From the NCBI GenBank assembly GCA_009780235.1, contig WRAK01000015.1, forward strand, positions 1 to 55,283: 55,283 bases of DNA, written 5' to 3'. Source of the stretch: Oscillospiraceae bacterium. GTDB lineage: Bacteria; Bacillota; Clostridia; Oscillospirales; Oscillospiraceae. The position numbers were made by a program, and so were the translations under genes. Every line of letters begins with the position of its first letter. The stretch's first letter is position 1. Below the pieces are notes generated by a model. The model did not search any database and was not told the origin of the DNA. It saw nothing but the letters and a program-made list of their open reading frames with translations. This document shows, one piece after another, positions 1 through 8,104 of the stretch.

Positions 1-10
1 GGCGGAGAAA

Positions 11-37
11 TAGCGGATAGCCGGGGGCTATCCGCTA
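11..37. terminator. Hairpin terminator after era
   Basis: A perfect 12-bp stem (11-22 with 26-37) and a 3-nt loop lie beyond the stop of era. On the minus strand it is followed by ATTTCTCC, on the plus strand by a T-rich stretch, so it could stop transcription either way. It probably ends the yqfC-to-era operon. Confidence 0.65.
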
Positions 38-87
38 CGTTTTCTTGTTATGCCGCAGGGGCAGTGTTTTGCCGCCCGTGTAGTGCA

Positions 88-996
88 CTACTCATTCGTA
101 TACCCAAAATTCCGCAACAGATACGCACTATCCCGCCAACGCTCCTTGACCTTGACCCAGGTCTCCAAATACACCTTTGCGCCCATGAACCGCTCGATGT
201 CCTTGCGGGCCATTTCGCCCACTTGGCGGAGCATGGCACCCTGTTTGCCGATGACCATCCCCTTGTGGCTCTGCTTCTCCACGTAGATGGTGGCCTCTAC
301 GTCGATGATTTCGCTGTCCTCCCGCTCCGAGAACTTTGTAATCTCCACGGCGGTGCCGTGCGGGATTTCTTTTTGGAGGCAGAACAGGAGTTTTTCACGA
401 ATGATTTCAGCGATAATCTGCCGCTCGGGCTGGTCGGTAATCATACCGTCCGGGAAGAGTTGCGGCCCCTCTAAGGCGTAGCCGTCCAGTATTTTTATGA
501 GTTCCTCTAAACCATCCCCCTTTTGTGCGGAAATGGGGACGATGGCATCGAATTTGTGGGCGGCTTGGTAGAGGTTGATGACTTCCAGCAGCTCCTCTTT
601 TTTCACCGTGTCAATCTTGTTGATGACGAGGATACTCGGCACGTCATTTGCGGCAATCCATCCGATAAGCCGTTCTTCCTGCGCGCCGATGTTGGGGATG
701 GGCTCTACCATGAGGATGACGGCATCCACATCCGCCACGCTCTCACGGATGACTTTGACCATATAATTCCCCAAGCGTGTCCGCGGGGCATGATAGCCGG
801 GGGTATCGATGAAGACCAGTTGCGTCTCTTCCCGATTCAGCACCGCCAGAATTCGATTGCGGGTGGTCTGGGGCTTGTTGGTCACGATGGCGATTTTCTC
901 CCCCACGAGCGCGTTCAAAAGCGTGCTCTTGCCCACGTTCGGGCGGCCTGAGATGGTAATCATGGCTGTTTTTTGAATTGTCTGCTTGTCCCTCAT
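88..996 (-). CDS. era: GTPase Era
   Basis: Era is a cytoplasmic GTPase that binds 16S rRNA near its 3' end and acts in 30S subunit assembly. The 302-residue protein has the P-loop GRPNVGKS at 17-24, the switch motif DTPG at 64-67, the base-recognition motif NKID at 126-129, and a C-terminal KH domain with the loop GKQG near 245, in the usual order and length. The ATG overlaps the stop of ybeY (ATGA), so the two are probably translationally coupled. A second ATG at codon 12, right before the G1 motif, is an alternative start that would give a protein with the shorter N-terminus seen in many Era proteins. It is the last gene of the yqfC-yqfD-phoH-ybeY-era operon. Confidence 0.97.
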   Translation of the reverse strand: MRDKQTIQKTAMITISGRPNVGKSTLLNALVGEKIAIVTNKPQTTRNRILAVLNREETQLVFIDTPGYHAPRTRLGNYMVKVIRESVADVDAVILMVEPIPNIGAQEERLIGWIAANDVPSILVINKIDTVKKEELLEVINLYQAAHKFDAIVPISAQKGDGLEELIKILDGYALEGPQLFPDGMITDQPERQIIAEIIREKLLFCLQKEIPHGTAVEITKFSEREDSEIIDVEATIYVEKQSHKGMVIGKQGAMLRQVGEMARKDIERFMGAKVYLETWVKVKERWRDSAYLLRNFGYTNE

Positions 997-1487
997 CGCG
1001 TTAACCCCAATGTCCCCATGACGTGTTCTTCACGGCCCCGCATCTGTGCCTTGTCGTCCGCGACTTTGTGGTCGTAGCCCAAGAGGTGCAGGGTCGCGTG
1101 TACCATCAGGTAAGTAATCTCTCGCGTGGTGTTGTGGCCGTACTCGGCGGCCTGTTTTTTGGCCCGCTCACCGGAGATGATGATATCACCGAGGTGCAGA
1201 CAGCCTGTCTCGGGGTCAATGTCGTCCTCCCGCGCCTCGAAGGCCGCCGGGATATAGACGGCGGCGGGGAAACTGAGCACATCCGTGGGCGTGTCTTTGT
1301 CTCTGTGGTCACGATTGAGCGCACGGATTCCCTTATCGTCCGACACGAGAACGCTGATTTGCACGGGAATCACGATGCCCTCCTCCAAAAGCGTAGCCTT
1401 GACGGCACGGCGGCAAAGAGATGTGATGCCCTGCTCCCCCAATCCCTGCCGTTGTCTTTTCACGTAGATTTTATGCTTTGTCATCAT
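993..1487 (-). CDS. ybeY: Endoribonuclease YbeY
   Basis: YbeY is a zinc-dependent single-strand endoribonuclease that acts in rRNA maturation and ribosome quality control. The 164-residue protein carries the family zinc motif H-x3-H-x5-H at His130, His134 and His140 (HATLHLLGYDH) and the upstream TDVLSFP segment near residue 70. Length is normal. The ATG overlaps the phoH stop and its own stop overlaps the era start, a tightly coupled order (phoH-ybeY-era) found across Firmicutes. A second in-frame ATG directly follows the first and could also be used. Confidence 0.96.
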   Translation of the reverse strand: MMTKHKIYVKRQRQGLGEQGITSLCRRAVKATLLEEGIVIPVQISVLVSDDKGIRALNRDHRDKDTPTDVLSFPAAVYIPAAFEAREDDIDPETGCLHLGDIIISGERAKKQAAEYGHNTTREITYLMVHATLHLLGYDHKVADDKAQMRGREEHVMGTLGLTR

Positions 1488-2467
1488 GGCTTCTTTCCTC
1501 CCGGCCTGCGGTCTTTCTTCGCTTCGTATTTGTCGTAGGCCTGCACTATCTTTTGTACCAACACATGCCGTACCACATCGGCCCCGGTGAGGCGGCAGAT
1601 GGCAATATCTTCTATCCCCTGTAACACCCGCACGGCCTCTTTGAGACCCGATATCTTGTCCACCGGGAGGTCAACCTGCGTCTCATCGCCCGTGATGACG
1701 ATTTTGGAGCCGCTGCCGAGGCGGGTGAGGAACATTTTCATCTGTTCCCGTGAGGTGTTCTGGGCTTCGTCGAGGATAATAAACGCATCGTCCAGCGTGC
1801 GGCCGCGCATGTAGGCCAGCGGGGCGACCTCGATGTTGCCCCGCTCCACGTGCTTTTGGTAGGTCTCTGCGCCCAGCATGTCAAAGAGAGCGTCATAGAG
1901 GGGGCGGAGGTAGGGGTCTACTTTGCTCTGGAGGTCGCCGGGGAGAAAGCCCAACCGCTCCCCCGCCTCGACTGCCGGACGGGTGAGGATGATGCGGTTG
2001 ACGGTCTTATTCCGAAACGCCGTCACCGCCGCCGCTACGGCGAGGTAGGTTTTGCCCGTACCGGCGGGGCCGATGCCGAGGGTCACGGTGTTTTTGGCGA
2101 TGGCATCGACATATTTTTTCTGCCCGATGGTCTTGGCCTTGACAGGCTTGCCGCGGGCGGTGACGCAGACTACGTCCTTGGCGAGTTCATTTAACTTTTT
2201 CTCCTCGCCGTCTTTCACTACACCGACGATATAGCGCACGCTCTGGGCATCGATGCCCTCGCCTTTCGCCACAAGGTTCAACAGAGCCTCAATGGCGCGC
2301 TCAGCGTACATGACATTTTCGGCCTCACCTACGATTTTGAGTTCCGCGTCTCTGTCCGTGACTTTGACACCGAGTTCTTGCTCGATGATACGTAAGTTTT
2401 CGTCGAAAGAGCCGAATACGCTGATGACGTATTCCATGCGCTCGACGTTGATGCGTTTTTCTATCAT
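1484..2467 (-). CDS. phoH: PhoH family ATPase
   Basis: This is a PhoH-like P-loop ATPase (PhoH/YbeZ type), a cytoplasmic protein functionally tied to YbeY and probably acting on RNA. From the start chosen it has 327 residues, with a short N-terminal nucleic-acid-binding-like region, Walker A GPAGTGKT at 133-140 and Walker B IILDEAQN about 100 residues later. The reading frame opens ten codons earlier, but the ATG at 2467 is preceded by AGGAGG at good spacing, whereas the longer form would run into a palindromic repeat (2484-2510). It lies between yqfD and ybeY as in Bacillus and Clostridia. Confidence 0.95.
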   Translation of the reverse strand: MIEKRINVERMEYVISVFGSFDENLRIIEQELGVKVTDRDAELKIVGEAENVMYAERAIEALLNLVAKGEGIDAQSVRYIVGVVKDGEEKKLNELAKDVVCVTARGKPVKAKTIGQKKYVDAIAKNTVTLGIGPAGTGKTYLAVAAAVTAFRNKTVNRIILTRPAVEAGERLGFLPGDLQSKVDPYLRPLYDALFDMLGAETYQKHVERGNIEVAPLAYMRGRTLDDAFIILDEAQNTSREQMKMFLTRLGSGSKIVITGDETQVDLPVDKISGLKEAVRVLQGIEDIAICRLTGADVVRHVLVQKIVQAYDKYEAKKDRRPGGKKP

Positions 2468-2483
2468 ATCGTTCCTCCTGCGG

Positions 2484-2510
2484 TGCGATGCGGGCATCGC
2501 ACTCTACGAT
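2484..2510. repeat. Palindromic repeat arm containing the yqfD stop codon
   Basis: On the minus strand this reads GTAGAGTGCGATG followed by CCCGCATCGCACC, a GC-rich palindrome. It matches arms at 9961-9992 and 48471-48560 that begin TGTAGGG. The TAG at its outer end is the stop codon of yqfD (2504-2506), so the element has fixed where that protein ends. Confidence 0.7.
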
Positions 2511-3730
2511 TCGGTTTCTTCGGTGGTCGGCGGCAAGGCCACCATCTCGTCTTCTCTCAGTCTGCGGATGGCGGCGATTTGTTCCAAGCATTCGGCTTGC
2601 AGACGGACGGTGACGATACCATTCCCGATTTCGACCTCAAAATCCGTGGATAGCACTTGGCCTGCGGGGCCGATAATCTCCGTCAGCCGCTCTAAGAGCT
2701 GCTCTTGCAGGAAGAGGGCGGCCGTTGTCTCATCCAAGCGTACCGCCCTTGGCTCATATGCGGTATAGATACGCCGCTCAAGCCGAATAGGGAGTACGAT
2801 GCCGCCGAGGAGATGGAAATCGGTATCTTTGACTATTTTATCATAAGTCGCATGTGAAATTCTACCGTCAAAAAACAAATTTATTCTGCTTCGGCCGATG
2901 AATATTATACGTTTTGTCGAAATTTCGCCTGTATAGTCCTTTTCGATGTGTTCCAAGGGCATGGACATGCTCAGCGTATACCATGTCCGCGCGAAAATCT
3001 GCGCATCGGCTCGGACGAAGCGGGTACCGCTGACAAGGCTGTCTCTGCGGCCTGTAATGAGGTCTTGCCCCATGGTCACGGTGTCGCCTATCTCCACCAG
3101 AGGCGTGCCCTCCCAGATAATCATATGGTCAATGACACCGCTGCGGGTGGCGTAGACGGCGGTGGCCACGCCCTCGGGTACGCGCTCGGGGGCGTGGATA
3201 CGTTCTCGGACAATGACGGTGGCACGGCTGCCGCTCACATTGACGGTAATCCACGATAAATCTTCCAGCTTGAGCAGCACCTCATGCCGCAGAGCCTCCG
3301 CCTCTATCCCCGGTCCGAATGTGCCGATGCCGACGCCCAGTTCCTCCAGCGTGCTCAATATCACAGCGGCGGGGACGGTCTCGTTGCCCTCGACACGGAT
3401 GTCCCAGATGTAAAGGCTCATCCCCCACGTAGCGGCAAGAGTTAGAATCAGGCCGATAAGCAGAGCGTAGCGTCTCCGCACCCGCCGCAGGAATACCGGG
3501 ACGCCGCTACGCTTGAGCGGCTTGACCTCGGCGGCGAGATTTTCCAGCAGGGGGCGCAGTTTGCGGTAGTTCTGCATTGTCATTGTCACTTGGACGGTGA
3601 CTTCGCCCGTACGGGTTAAGTCCCAGAAGCTGATATCGTTTTGGGCGCAGAGGTTCATGAACCGCTCGGGATAGGCACACTCGACCCCCAAGCGAACGTG
3701 ACCGGCGAAAAAGTTGACGATACGTTGCAC
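2504..3730 (-). CDS. yqfD: Sporulation protein YqfD
   Basis: YqfD is a mother-cell sporulation membrane protein of unknown biochemical role. It has 408 residues: a cytoplasmic N-terminal part of about 90, one membrane helix near 92-112 (LLIGLILTLAATWGMSLYIW), then a long extracytoplasmic part with the VEGNETVP segment just after the helix. That layout and length are usual for the family. The start codon is GTG with GGAGG about ten bases upstream; no ATG fits better. It follows yqfC and precedes phoH. The last codon (Ser) and the TAG stop fall at the edge of a palindromic repeat, so the natural C-terminus may once have been longer or different. Confidence 0.94.
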   Translation of the reverse strand: MQRIVNFFAGHVRLGVECAYPERFMNLCAQNDISFWDLTRTGEVTVQVTMTMQNYRKLRPLLENLAAEVKPLKRSGVPVFLRRVRRRYALLIGLILTLAATWGMSLYIWDIRVEGNETVPAAVILSTLEELGVGIGTFGPGIEAEALRHEVLLKLEDLSWITVNVSGSRATVIVRERIHAPERVPEGVATAVYATRSGVIDHMIIWEGTPLVEIGDTVTMGQDLITGRRDSLVSGTRFVRADAQIFARTWYTLSMSMPLEHIEKDYTGEISTKRIIFIGRSRINLFFDGRISHATYDKIVKDTDFHLLGGIVLPIRLERRIYTAYEPRAVRLDETTAALFLQEQLLERLTEIIGPAGQVLSTDFEVEIGNGIVTVRLQAECLEQIAAIRRLREDEMVALPPTTEETES

Positions 3731-3754
3731 TTTTTAAAAACCTCCGGCTTTTTT

Positions 3755-3803
3755 AATGCAGAATTTAAGGGCGTTTAATGCCCTTGACTTTAATTCTGCA
3801 TCA
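3755..3803. repeat. Inverted repeat of the TGCAGAATT family between yqfC and yqfD
   Basis: Two arms, TGCAGAATTTAAGGGC and GCCCTTGACTTTAATTCTGCA, face each other around a short loop. The repeat starts right at the yqfC stop and could form a hairpin in the mRNA before yqfD. Related TGCAGAATTAAG stretches occur at 39937-39960, 41591-41620 and inside the ylbJ coding region. Confidence 0.6.
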
Positions 3804-4088
3804 GTAGATGAATTCCACGTTAAATATATCTCCCGTAATGAGCAAGGCCTCGGCTGTCATGGCGCGGAGTTCTAAGGCGTTGCCCAAGAGTTTCAACGTC
3901 ACCTTGCCACCTGCTACAACAATACATTGGGGGGTGTAGTCCATGAGGCCTTGGTGGTTTTCTACTATGATTCTTTGGCCGCCTGTGATGGTGAGGCGGG
4001 GCAGGCCTTGGAGGACTTCGGCGGGCAGGTCAAATGTGTCTGCGGCACGGGTTAGGATGCCGGGGCGGTTTTTTTCTTCTTTTGCCAA
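3801..4088 (-). CDS. yqfC: Sporulation protein YqfC
   Basis: This is a YabP/YqfC-family sporulation protein of 95 residues, the normal size. The family fold is a small beta-rich domain; its exact role is unknown, but in Bacillus yqfC and yqfD form one SigE-controlled operon. The typical features are LPRLTITGGQRIIVENHQG in the centre and a C-terminal GDIFNVEFIY. The start is TTG, with GGGAGGTGA eight bases upstream, and no ATG is available nearby. A SigE-type promoter lies 25-50 bases upstream. It is the first gene of the operon running to era. Confidence 0.92.
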   Translation of the reverse strand: MAKEEKNRPGILTRAADTFDLPAEVLQGLPRLTITGGQRIIVENHQGLMDYTPQCIVVAGGKVTLKLLGNALELRAMTAEALLITGDIFNVEFIY

Positions 4089-4112
4089 GGTTTGTCACCT
4101 CCCGTTCATAGT

Positions 4113-4141
4113 AGCTTATGCGGAAGGTGGGACAAATACGC
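4113..4141 (-). promoter_or_regulatory. SigE-type promoter of the yqfC operon
   Basis: On the minus strand GCGTATT (-35, 6 of 7 to the SigE consensus KMATATT) and CATAAGCT (-10, consensus CATACANT) are separated by 14 bases, the spacing SigE prefers. It sits just upstream of yqfC, a known SigE target in Bacillus. Confidence 0.6.
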
Positions 4142-4196
4142 CAGTCAGGCTCGGACTGGGACAAGCGGTTGGGCGCATATAATGGGCAGTGTACAT

Positions 4197-4280
4197 TGTA
4201 GAGGCGGCCATTGGCCGCCCGCCGTTCGAATATTTGACGCAAGCTTGTGAAAGCGGACGGCCAATGGCCGCCCCTATAAC
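4197..4280. repeat. Inverted pair of TGTAGGGG palindromic arms upstream of ylbJ
   Basis: The left arm TTGTAGAGGCGGCCATTGGC and the right arm, which in reverse reads TTATAGGGGCGGCCATTGGC, face each other 27 bases apart. The same unit recurs at 9857-9939 and, as a half, at 38081-38106. Each arm is itself palindromic around GGCCATTGGCC. Confidence 0.85.
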
Positions 4281-4298
4281 ACGGAAACGGAGCCGTTT

Positions 4299-5501
4299 AT
4301 GCTCTCCCGCCTTCTTGCCCGACCCAAGTTTTATGACGCACTTATCCTCCTCGGCTTACTTGCGGTCGCGGCGGCTTTGGTGCGGTTTCCGCGGGAGGCG
4401 GTGCAGGCGGCTTCGGACGGGGTTGCGCTGAGTTTTAATGTAATTGTTCCCTCGCTCTTCCCTTTTTTCGTACTTTCTACCTTGATGGTGCGTTTGGGGC
4501 TCACACAGTATTTCGGGCGGGTGTTGGATCCTGTGATGCGGCCCTTGTTCAACGTGGGCGGCGTGTGTTCTTCGGCATTTGTCTTGGGATTCGTAGGCGG
4601 ATACCCTGTGGGGGCAAAGACGGCGGTGTCTTTGTATGAGAACGGGCAGATTAGCCGGGTGGAGGCGGAGCGGCTCTTGGCTTTCAGTAACAACTCCGGG
4701 CCGGCGTTTATTTTGGGCGTGGTGGGCGTTGGGATTTTTGCGTCCAGTCGGGTGGGGCTGATGCTGTATGCGGCGCACGCTTTGGCATCGGTGTTGGTGG
4801 GGGTGTTGTTTCGGCGATGGGGCTTGCGGGGCAATGCAGAACGCAGAATTAAGAATGCAGAATTGAAGGGCGGGGGGCAGATTCGGGCGGTGCGGTTTGG
4901 ACAGGTTTTTGTGGAGAGTGTGACGAAGTCATTTCAGGCTACGTTGAACATTTGCGGGTTTGTGATTTTTTTTACGGTTTTTATTCGGCTTTTATTTTTG
5001 GCGGGTGTAATTCCTGCCGTGGCGGGGCTTTTGGGCGGGGTATTTGCCGAACTGGGATTTGATGCGGAATGGGCGTCGATGCTGCTCATCGGGCTGATCG
5101 AACTCTCCTCCGGGGTGTGGGGGCTGCGGGATGTGGCGGGACAGATGTCTTCGGCGATTGCCATGGCCGCGTTTATGCTAGGTTGGGCGGGGCTTTCGGT
5201 GCATTGTCAGGTGCTGAGTTTCATCGGCGGAAGCGGGCTTTCTGTGCGAAGTTATATTTTGGGCAAGTTTTTACACGGCGGCATCTCGGCGGGGCTGATT
5301 TTTCTGCTCACACGGCTCGTCCCGACAGGCACCACCGTTGCGGCGACCTTGGCCGAGGGCGTGTACGGGATTGCGGGGACGGATTTCTCTACGAGCATTC
5401 GCATTTCCTCCCTCTCGGCCCTCGGACTTTGGCTGGGCGTGATGGCGGTTTGCATGGTATCGACAAAAAGGGCTAGGCAAAAGAGGATAAATAGTGTATA
5501 G
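4299..5501 (+). CDS. ylbJ: Sporulation integral membrane protein YlbJ
   Basis: YlbJ is a multi-spanning membrane protein of the nucleoside-recognition (Gate domain) family needed for proper spore formation in Bacillus; its transported substrate is not known. The 400-residue sequence has about eight to ten hydrophobic helices and the family signatures NVIVPSLFPFFVLSTL near 49-64 and GFVGGYPVGAKTA near 97-109. Its length is close to the family norm. A GGAG six bases before the ATG supports the start. Residues about 178-193 (NAERRIKNAELKGGG) are encoded by a TGCAGAATTAAG repeat also found in non-coding DNA, so this hydrophilic loop has gained an in-frame insertion. It faces away from the yqfC operon. 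Confidence 0.92.
   Translation: MLSRLLARPKFYDALILLGLLAVAAALVRFPREAVQAASDGVALSFNVIVPSLFPFFVLSTLMVRLGLTQYFGRVLDPVMRPLFNVGGVCSSAFVLGFVGGYPVGAKTAVSLYENGQISRVEAERLLAFSNNSGPAFILGVVGVGIFASSRVGLMLYAAHALASVLVGVLFRRWGLRGNAERRIKNAELKGGGQIRAVRFGQVFVESVTKSFQATLNICGFVIFFTVFIRLLFLAGVIPAVAGLLGGVFAELGFDAEWASMLLIGLIELSSGVWGLRDVAGQMSSAIAMAAFMLGWAGLSVHCQVLSFIGGSGLSVRSYILGKFLHGGISAGLIFLLTRLVPTGTTVAATLAEGVYGIAGTDFSTSIRISSLSALGLWLGVMAVCMVSTKRARQKRINSV
4831..4877 (+). repeat. TGCAGAATTAAG repeat inside ylbJ
   Basis: Two tandem near-copies of AATGCAGAATTAAG lie within the coding region and are translated as NAERRIKNAELKGGG. The same words occur outside genes at 3755-3803, 39937-39960 and 41591-41620. Confidence 0.7.
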
Positions 5502-5535
5502 TGAATGGTGAAGAGTATAAAAGGTGGTGACGCCG

Positions 5536-5748
5536 ATGTTATTTCGGAAGAATATGGAGCCTTGTTGCGCCTATTGTAAATATGGGAGTGCAATTAACTG
5601 GGACAAGGCGGCCTGCTTGAAGCGGGGCGTGGTACCTTTGTACGGGGCTTGCCGCAGGTTTACCTATGACCCGCTGAAGCGTGCGCCGGAACGGCCGAGG
5701 AAATTTCGGATTGCGGAGGATGGCGGCGCGGATACGTTTGAGTTGTGA
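5536..5748 (+). CDS. Small four-cysteine protein, unknown function
   Basis: The 70-residue hydrophilic protein has no signal peptide. Its core is C-x2-C-K-x-G (CAYCKYG), then C-x3-G-V and a last cysteine before RRFTYDPLKRAPERP; four of its five cysteines are spaced like a small zinc or metal site. The ATG at 5536 has AGGTGGTG six bases upstream; an in-frame GTG at 5524 lies inside that ribosome site and is unlikely. The same Cys pattern plus Y-x-P-x3-A-P-x-R-x-P closes the giant adhesin at 18992-23986, so this is a real domain family. The gene follows ylbJ by 34 bases and probably shares its transcript. Function unknown; a metal-binding or redox role is inference. Confidence 0.8.
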   Translation: MLFRKNMEPCCAYCKYGSAINWDKAACLKRGVVPLYGACRRFTYDPLKRAPERPRKFRIAEDGGADTFEL

Positions 5749-5800
5749 TAATCCGGCGAACAACTAATCTATTGAATCGTTAATAACTTTTACGGGCAAG

Positions 5801-5832
5801 AGGGTCGGCGCAATTTATACTGCGCCGACCCT
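5801..5832. terminator. Hairpin between convergent genes
   Basis: A perfect 12-bp stem (AGGGTCGGCGCA with its complement) and an 8-nt loop stand between the Cys4 gene (plus) and the tepA-like gene (minus). On the plus strand it is followed by TCGTTTTCCC. It probably serves both genes. Confidence 0.65.
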
Positions 5833-5853
5833 TCGTTTTCCCTTGGTCATTCA

Positions 5854-6525
5854 CTATCTCCGCCCCTCTATCTCCTCATGCAAATACGCCAGCGCGTCCG
5901 ATAAGCCGCCGAGCCGGTCAATCAGACCGAGGGCGACCGCCTCTTCCCCGTCGATTACGCTGCCCACGTCGGCGGCGAGTTCGCCTGTATTGAGCATCAA
6001 GTCCAGGAACTTCTGTTCTTGGATGCGGGAGTTGCGGGTCACGAAGCGCACAATGCGGTCTTGGATGCGGCCGAAATAATTGTAGGTCTGCGGCGCGCCG
6101 ATGACCACGCCCGTGAGCCGCACGGGGTGAATGGTCATGGTGGCGGACGGCGCGATGATACTCCGTTTTGCCGCCACGGCGAGCGGCACACCGATGGAGT
6201 GGCCGCCGCCGAGGACGAGAGAGACGGTCGGCTTCCGCATACTGGCGATGAGCTCTGCGATGCCCAGCCCCGCCTCGATGTCGCCGCCTACGGTGTTGAG
6301 CAGGATGAGCAGACCTTCAATCTCCGGGCTTTCTTCGATGGCAGCCAGCTGGGGCATAACGTGTTCGTATTTGGTGGTTTTGAGATTTTCGGCGAGGACT
6401 TGGTGACCTTCGATTTGGCCGACTATTGTAATACAATGAATTTGTCCGCCGGGGCCGTCTGTGGTGACGGATGCCATGTCTTCGATCTGGTCTTTTTGGT
6501 AGGGGTTGGATTGTTCTTCTGTCAT
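5854..6525 (-). CDS. tepA: ClpP-like serine protease, TepA type
   Basis: The protein belongs to the ClpP/crotonase superfamily and most resembles TepA/YmfB, a cytoplasmic ClpP homologue reported in Bacillus to aid protein export and to degrade small spore proteins. In its 223 residues the nucleophile is Ser110 in GGGHSIG and the catalytic histidine is His133 in MTIHPVRL, with the usual central [10 protein letters not shown]. An acidic N-terminal tail of about 25 residues precedes the fold, as in TepA and unlike ClpP. AAGGAGA lies eight bases before the ATG. It stands alone between two hairpin terminators. The symbol is assigned by family resemblance. Confidence 0.82.
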   Translation of the reverse strand: MTEEQSNPYQKDQIEDMASVTTDGPGGQIHCITIVGQIEGHQVLAENLKTTKYEHVMPQLAAIEESPEIEGLLILLNTVGGDIEAGLGIAELIASMRKPTVSLVLGGGHSIGVPLAVAAKRSIIAPSATMTIHPVRLTGVVIGAPQTYNYFGRIQDRIVRFVTRNSRIQEQKFLDLMLNTGELAADVGSVIDGEEAVALGLIDRLGGLSDALAYLHEEIEGRR

Positions 6526-6564
6526 TGGGGTCTCCTTTTTGGGGGTGGGTAGGCGGCAGGATAC

Positions 6565-6608
6565 AAAAAAGCCCTTCGTCTTGTCCTTAGTTTGGACAGG
6601 CGAAGGGC
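6565..6608 (-). terminator. Rho-independent terminator after the M18 aminopeptidase
   Basis: Read on the minus strand, GCCCTTCGCCTGTCC pairs with GGACAAGACGAAGGGC and is followed by TTTTTT. It ends the prfA-coaE-aminopeptidase run. Confidence 0.85.
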
Positions 6609-6625
6609 ATTTATTCTATTTTCTC

Positions 6626-8008
6626 TTACGCCATCCCCCGAAACACCGCCAGCGCGGCCTTATACGCCATATAACAATCCGCCTTTGCCGCCACCTCGAA
6701 GGGGGCGTGGAGACTTTGAACGGGGACACCGGCGTCAATCGTATCGATGTTGCGGCGGCTCATGAAAGCGGCTACGGTTCCGCCGCCGCCTTGGTCTACT
6801 TTGCCGAGCTCGCCCATCTGCCAAACGACATCGGCCTTGCCGAACACCTGACGCAAACGCCCTACGACCTCGGCGGAGGCGTCGCTGGTACCGCTTTTGC
6901 CTCGGCTGCCTGTGTATTTCATCACAGCCACACCGTAGTTCATGCGGGCGGCGTTGCGCTTTTCGGAGACTTCAGGATAGTTGGGGTCAAAGGCGTTGCA
7001 GACGTCCATAGAGAGGCAGAACGCGTTTGCGAAGCAATGATTCAGCTTCACGCCCTGCGCATCGCAGAGGTCGCCGATGAAATGCTCGAACGCCCCGCTC
7101 TGCATCCCGGAAACGCCCTCGGAGCCGATTTCTTCCTTGTCTGCGAGGATGACGACTGCAGTACGTTTGGGTGCACCGTCCAAGTCCAAAAGTGCCTTGA
7201 GTGCCGCCCAAGCGCAAACTCTGTCGTCTTGGCCGTAGCCGCCGATGAAATTGCGGTCTAACCCTACGTCTCTGGCCGGGAATGCGGGGGTGAGCATAAG
7301 CTCTGCGGAGAGAAAATCGGTCTCGGTGATGTTGTAGCGGTCTTTGAGCAGGGTGAGGACACCCAGTTTGATGCGTTCTTTGGTGTTCTCTTCGTCACTC
7401 GCCAAGGGTTTACCGCCCACGAGGGCGTTCAGTCCCTCGCCTGTGAAGCCCTCGGCCAGTGTTTTCTTGTTTTGGTCTTTGCTGAGATGCGGCGGGAGGT
7501 CGCTGATGGTAAGACAGGGGTCTGCCGGATTGTCGCCGATGCTGATTTCCACCACTTCCCCGCTCTCGGTCACAACCACACCGTGGAGGGCGAGCGGGAC
7601 GGCGACCCATTGGTACTTGCGGACACCGCCATAGTAATGGGTTTTCAAATAGGCCAGTTCGCTGTCCTCAAAGAGCGGCAGAGGCTTGAGGTCGAGCCGC
7701 GGGCTGTCGATGTGAGCGGCAGCGATGTTGATGCCCGCCGACAGCGGCTCTTCCCCAATGACGGCGAGGGTCAACGCGCGGCCCCTATTGTCTGCGTAGA
7801 TTTTATCGCCGGGTTTGAGAGGCGCGTTGGGATCGTAGGGGCGGAAACCCTCGGCTTCGGCGCACTCTATCGCATAGCGGACACAAAGGCGTTCGGTTTT
7901 ACCTCGGTCGAGGAATGTTTTATAGCCCTCACAATAGGGGTCTATGGCAGCGCGGTCTAAGTCTGAGAGGGTGTCTTGGAGGTTGGTTTGCTTGTAGAGT
8001 AAATCCAT
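6626..8008 (-). CDS. M18 family aminopeptidase
   Basis: This is a dinuclear zinc aminopeptidase of family M18, cytoplasmic, removing N-terminal residues from peptides. All metal-site segments are present in order in its 460 residues: AAAHIDSPR (first zinc His/Asp), GQDDR (bridging Asp), DKEEIGS (catalytic Glu pair), SMDV and the C-terminal SLHAPFE histidine. Length fits the bacterial ApeA-like branch. The start ATG has AAGGAGAAC upstream. It follows coaE after a 90-base gap filled with an inverted-pair repeat, and a strong terminator ends it. Confidence 0.94.
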   Translation of the reverse strand: MDLLYKQTNLQDTLSDLDRAAIDPYCEGYKTFLDRGKTERLCVRYAIECAEAEGFRPYDPNAPLKPGDKIYADNRGRALTLAVIGEEPLSAGINIAAAHIDSPRLDLKPLPLFEDSELAYLKTHYYGGVRKYQWVAVPLALHGVVVTESGEVVEISIGDNPADPCLTISDLPPHLSKDQNKKTLAEGFTGEGLNALVGGKPLASDEENTKERIKLGVLTLLKDRYNITETDFLSAELMLTPAFPARDVGLDRNFIGGYGQDDRVCAWAALKALLDLDGAPKRTAVVILADKEEIGSEGVSGMQSGAFEHFIGDLCDAQGVKLNHCFANAFCLSMDVCNAFDPNYPEVSEKRNAARMNYGVAVMKYTGSRGKSGTSDASAEVVGRLRQVFGKADVVWQMGELGKVDQGGGGTVAAFMSRRNIDTIDAGVPVQSLHAPFEVAAKADCYMAYKAALAVFRGMA

Positions 8009-8025
8009 GTTGTTCTCCTTGTCCT

Positions 8026-8104
8026 TTGTAGGGGGCGGCGTCCTCGACGCCCCACAGTATTGCCTATATGTGACACGGGGCGTCGAGGACGCCGCCCCCT
8101 ACAA
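8026..8104. repeat. Perfect inverted pair of palindromic arms between coaE and the aminopeptidase
   Basis: Arms of 28 bases beginning TTGTAGGGGGCGGCGTCC are exact reverse complements 23 bases apart. The outer end of the right arm supplies the TAG stop codon of coaE. Copies of one arm sit inside coaE (8379-8404) and inside an ABC transporter gene (31546-31571). Confidence 0.9.
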
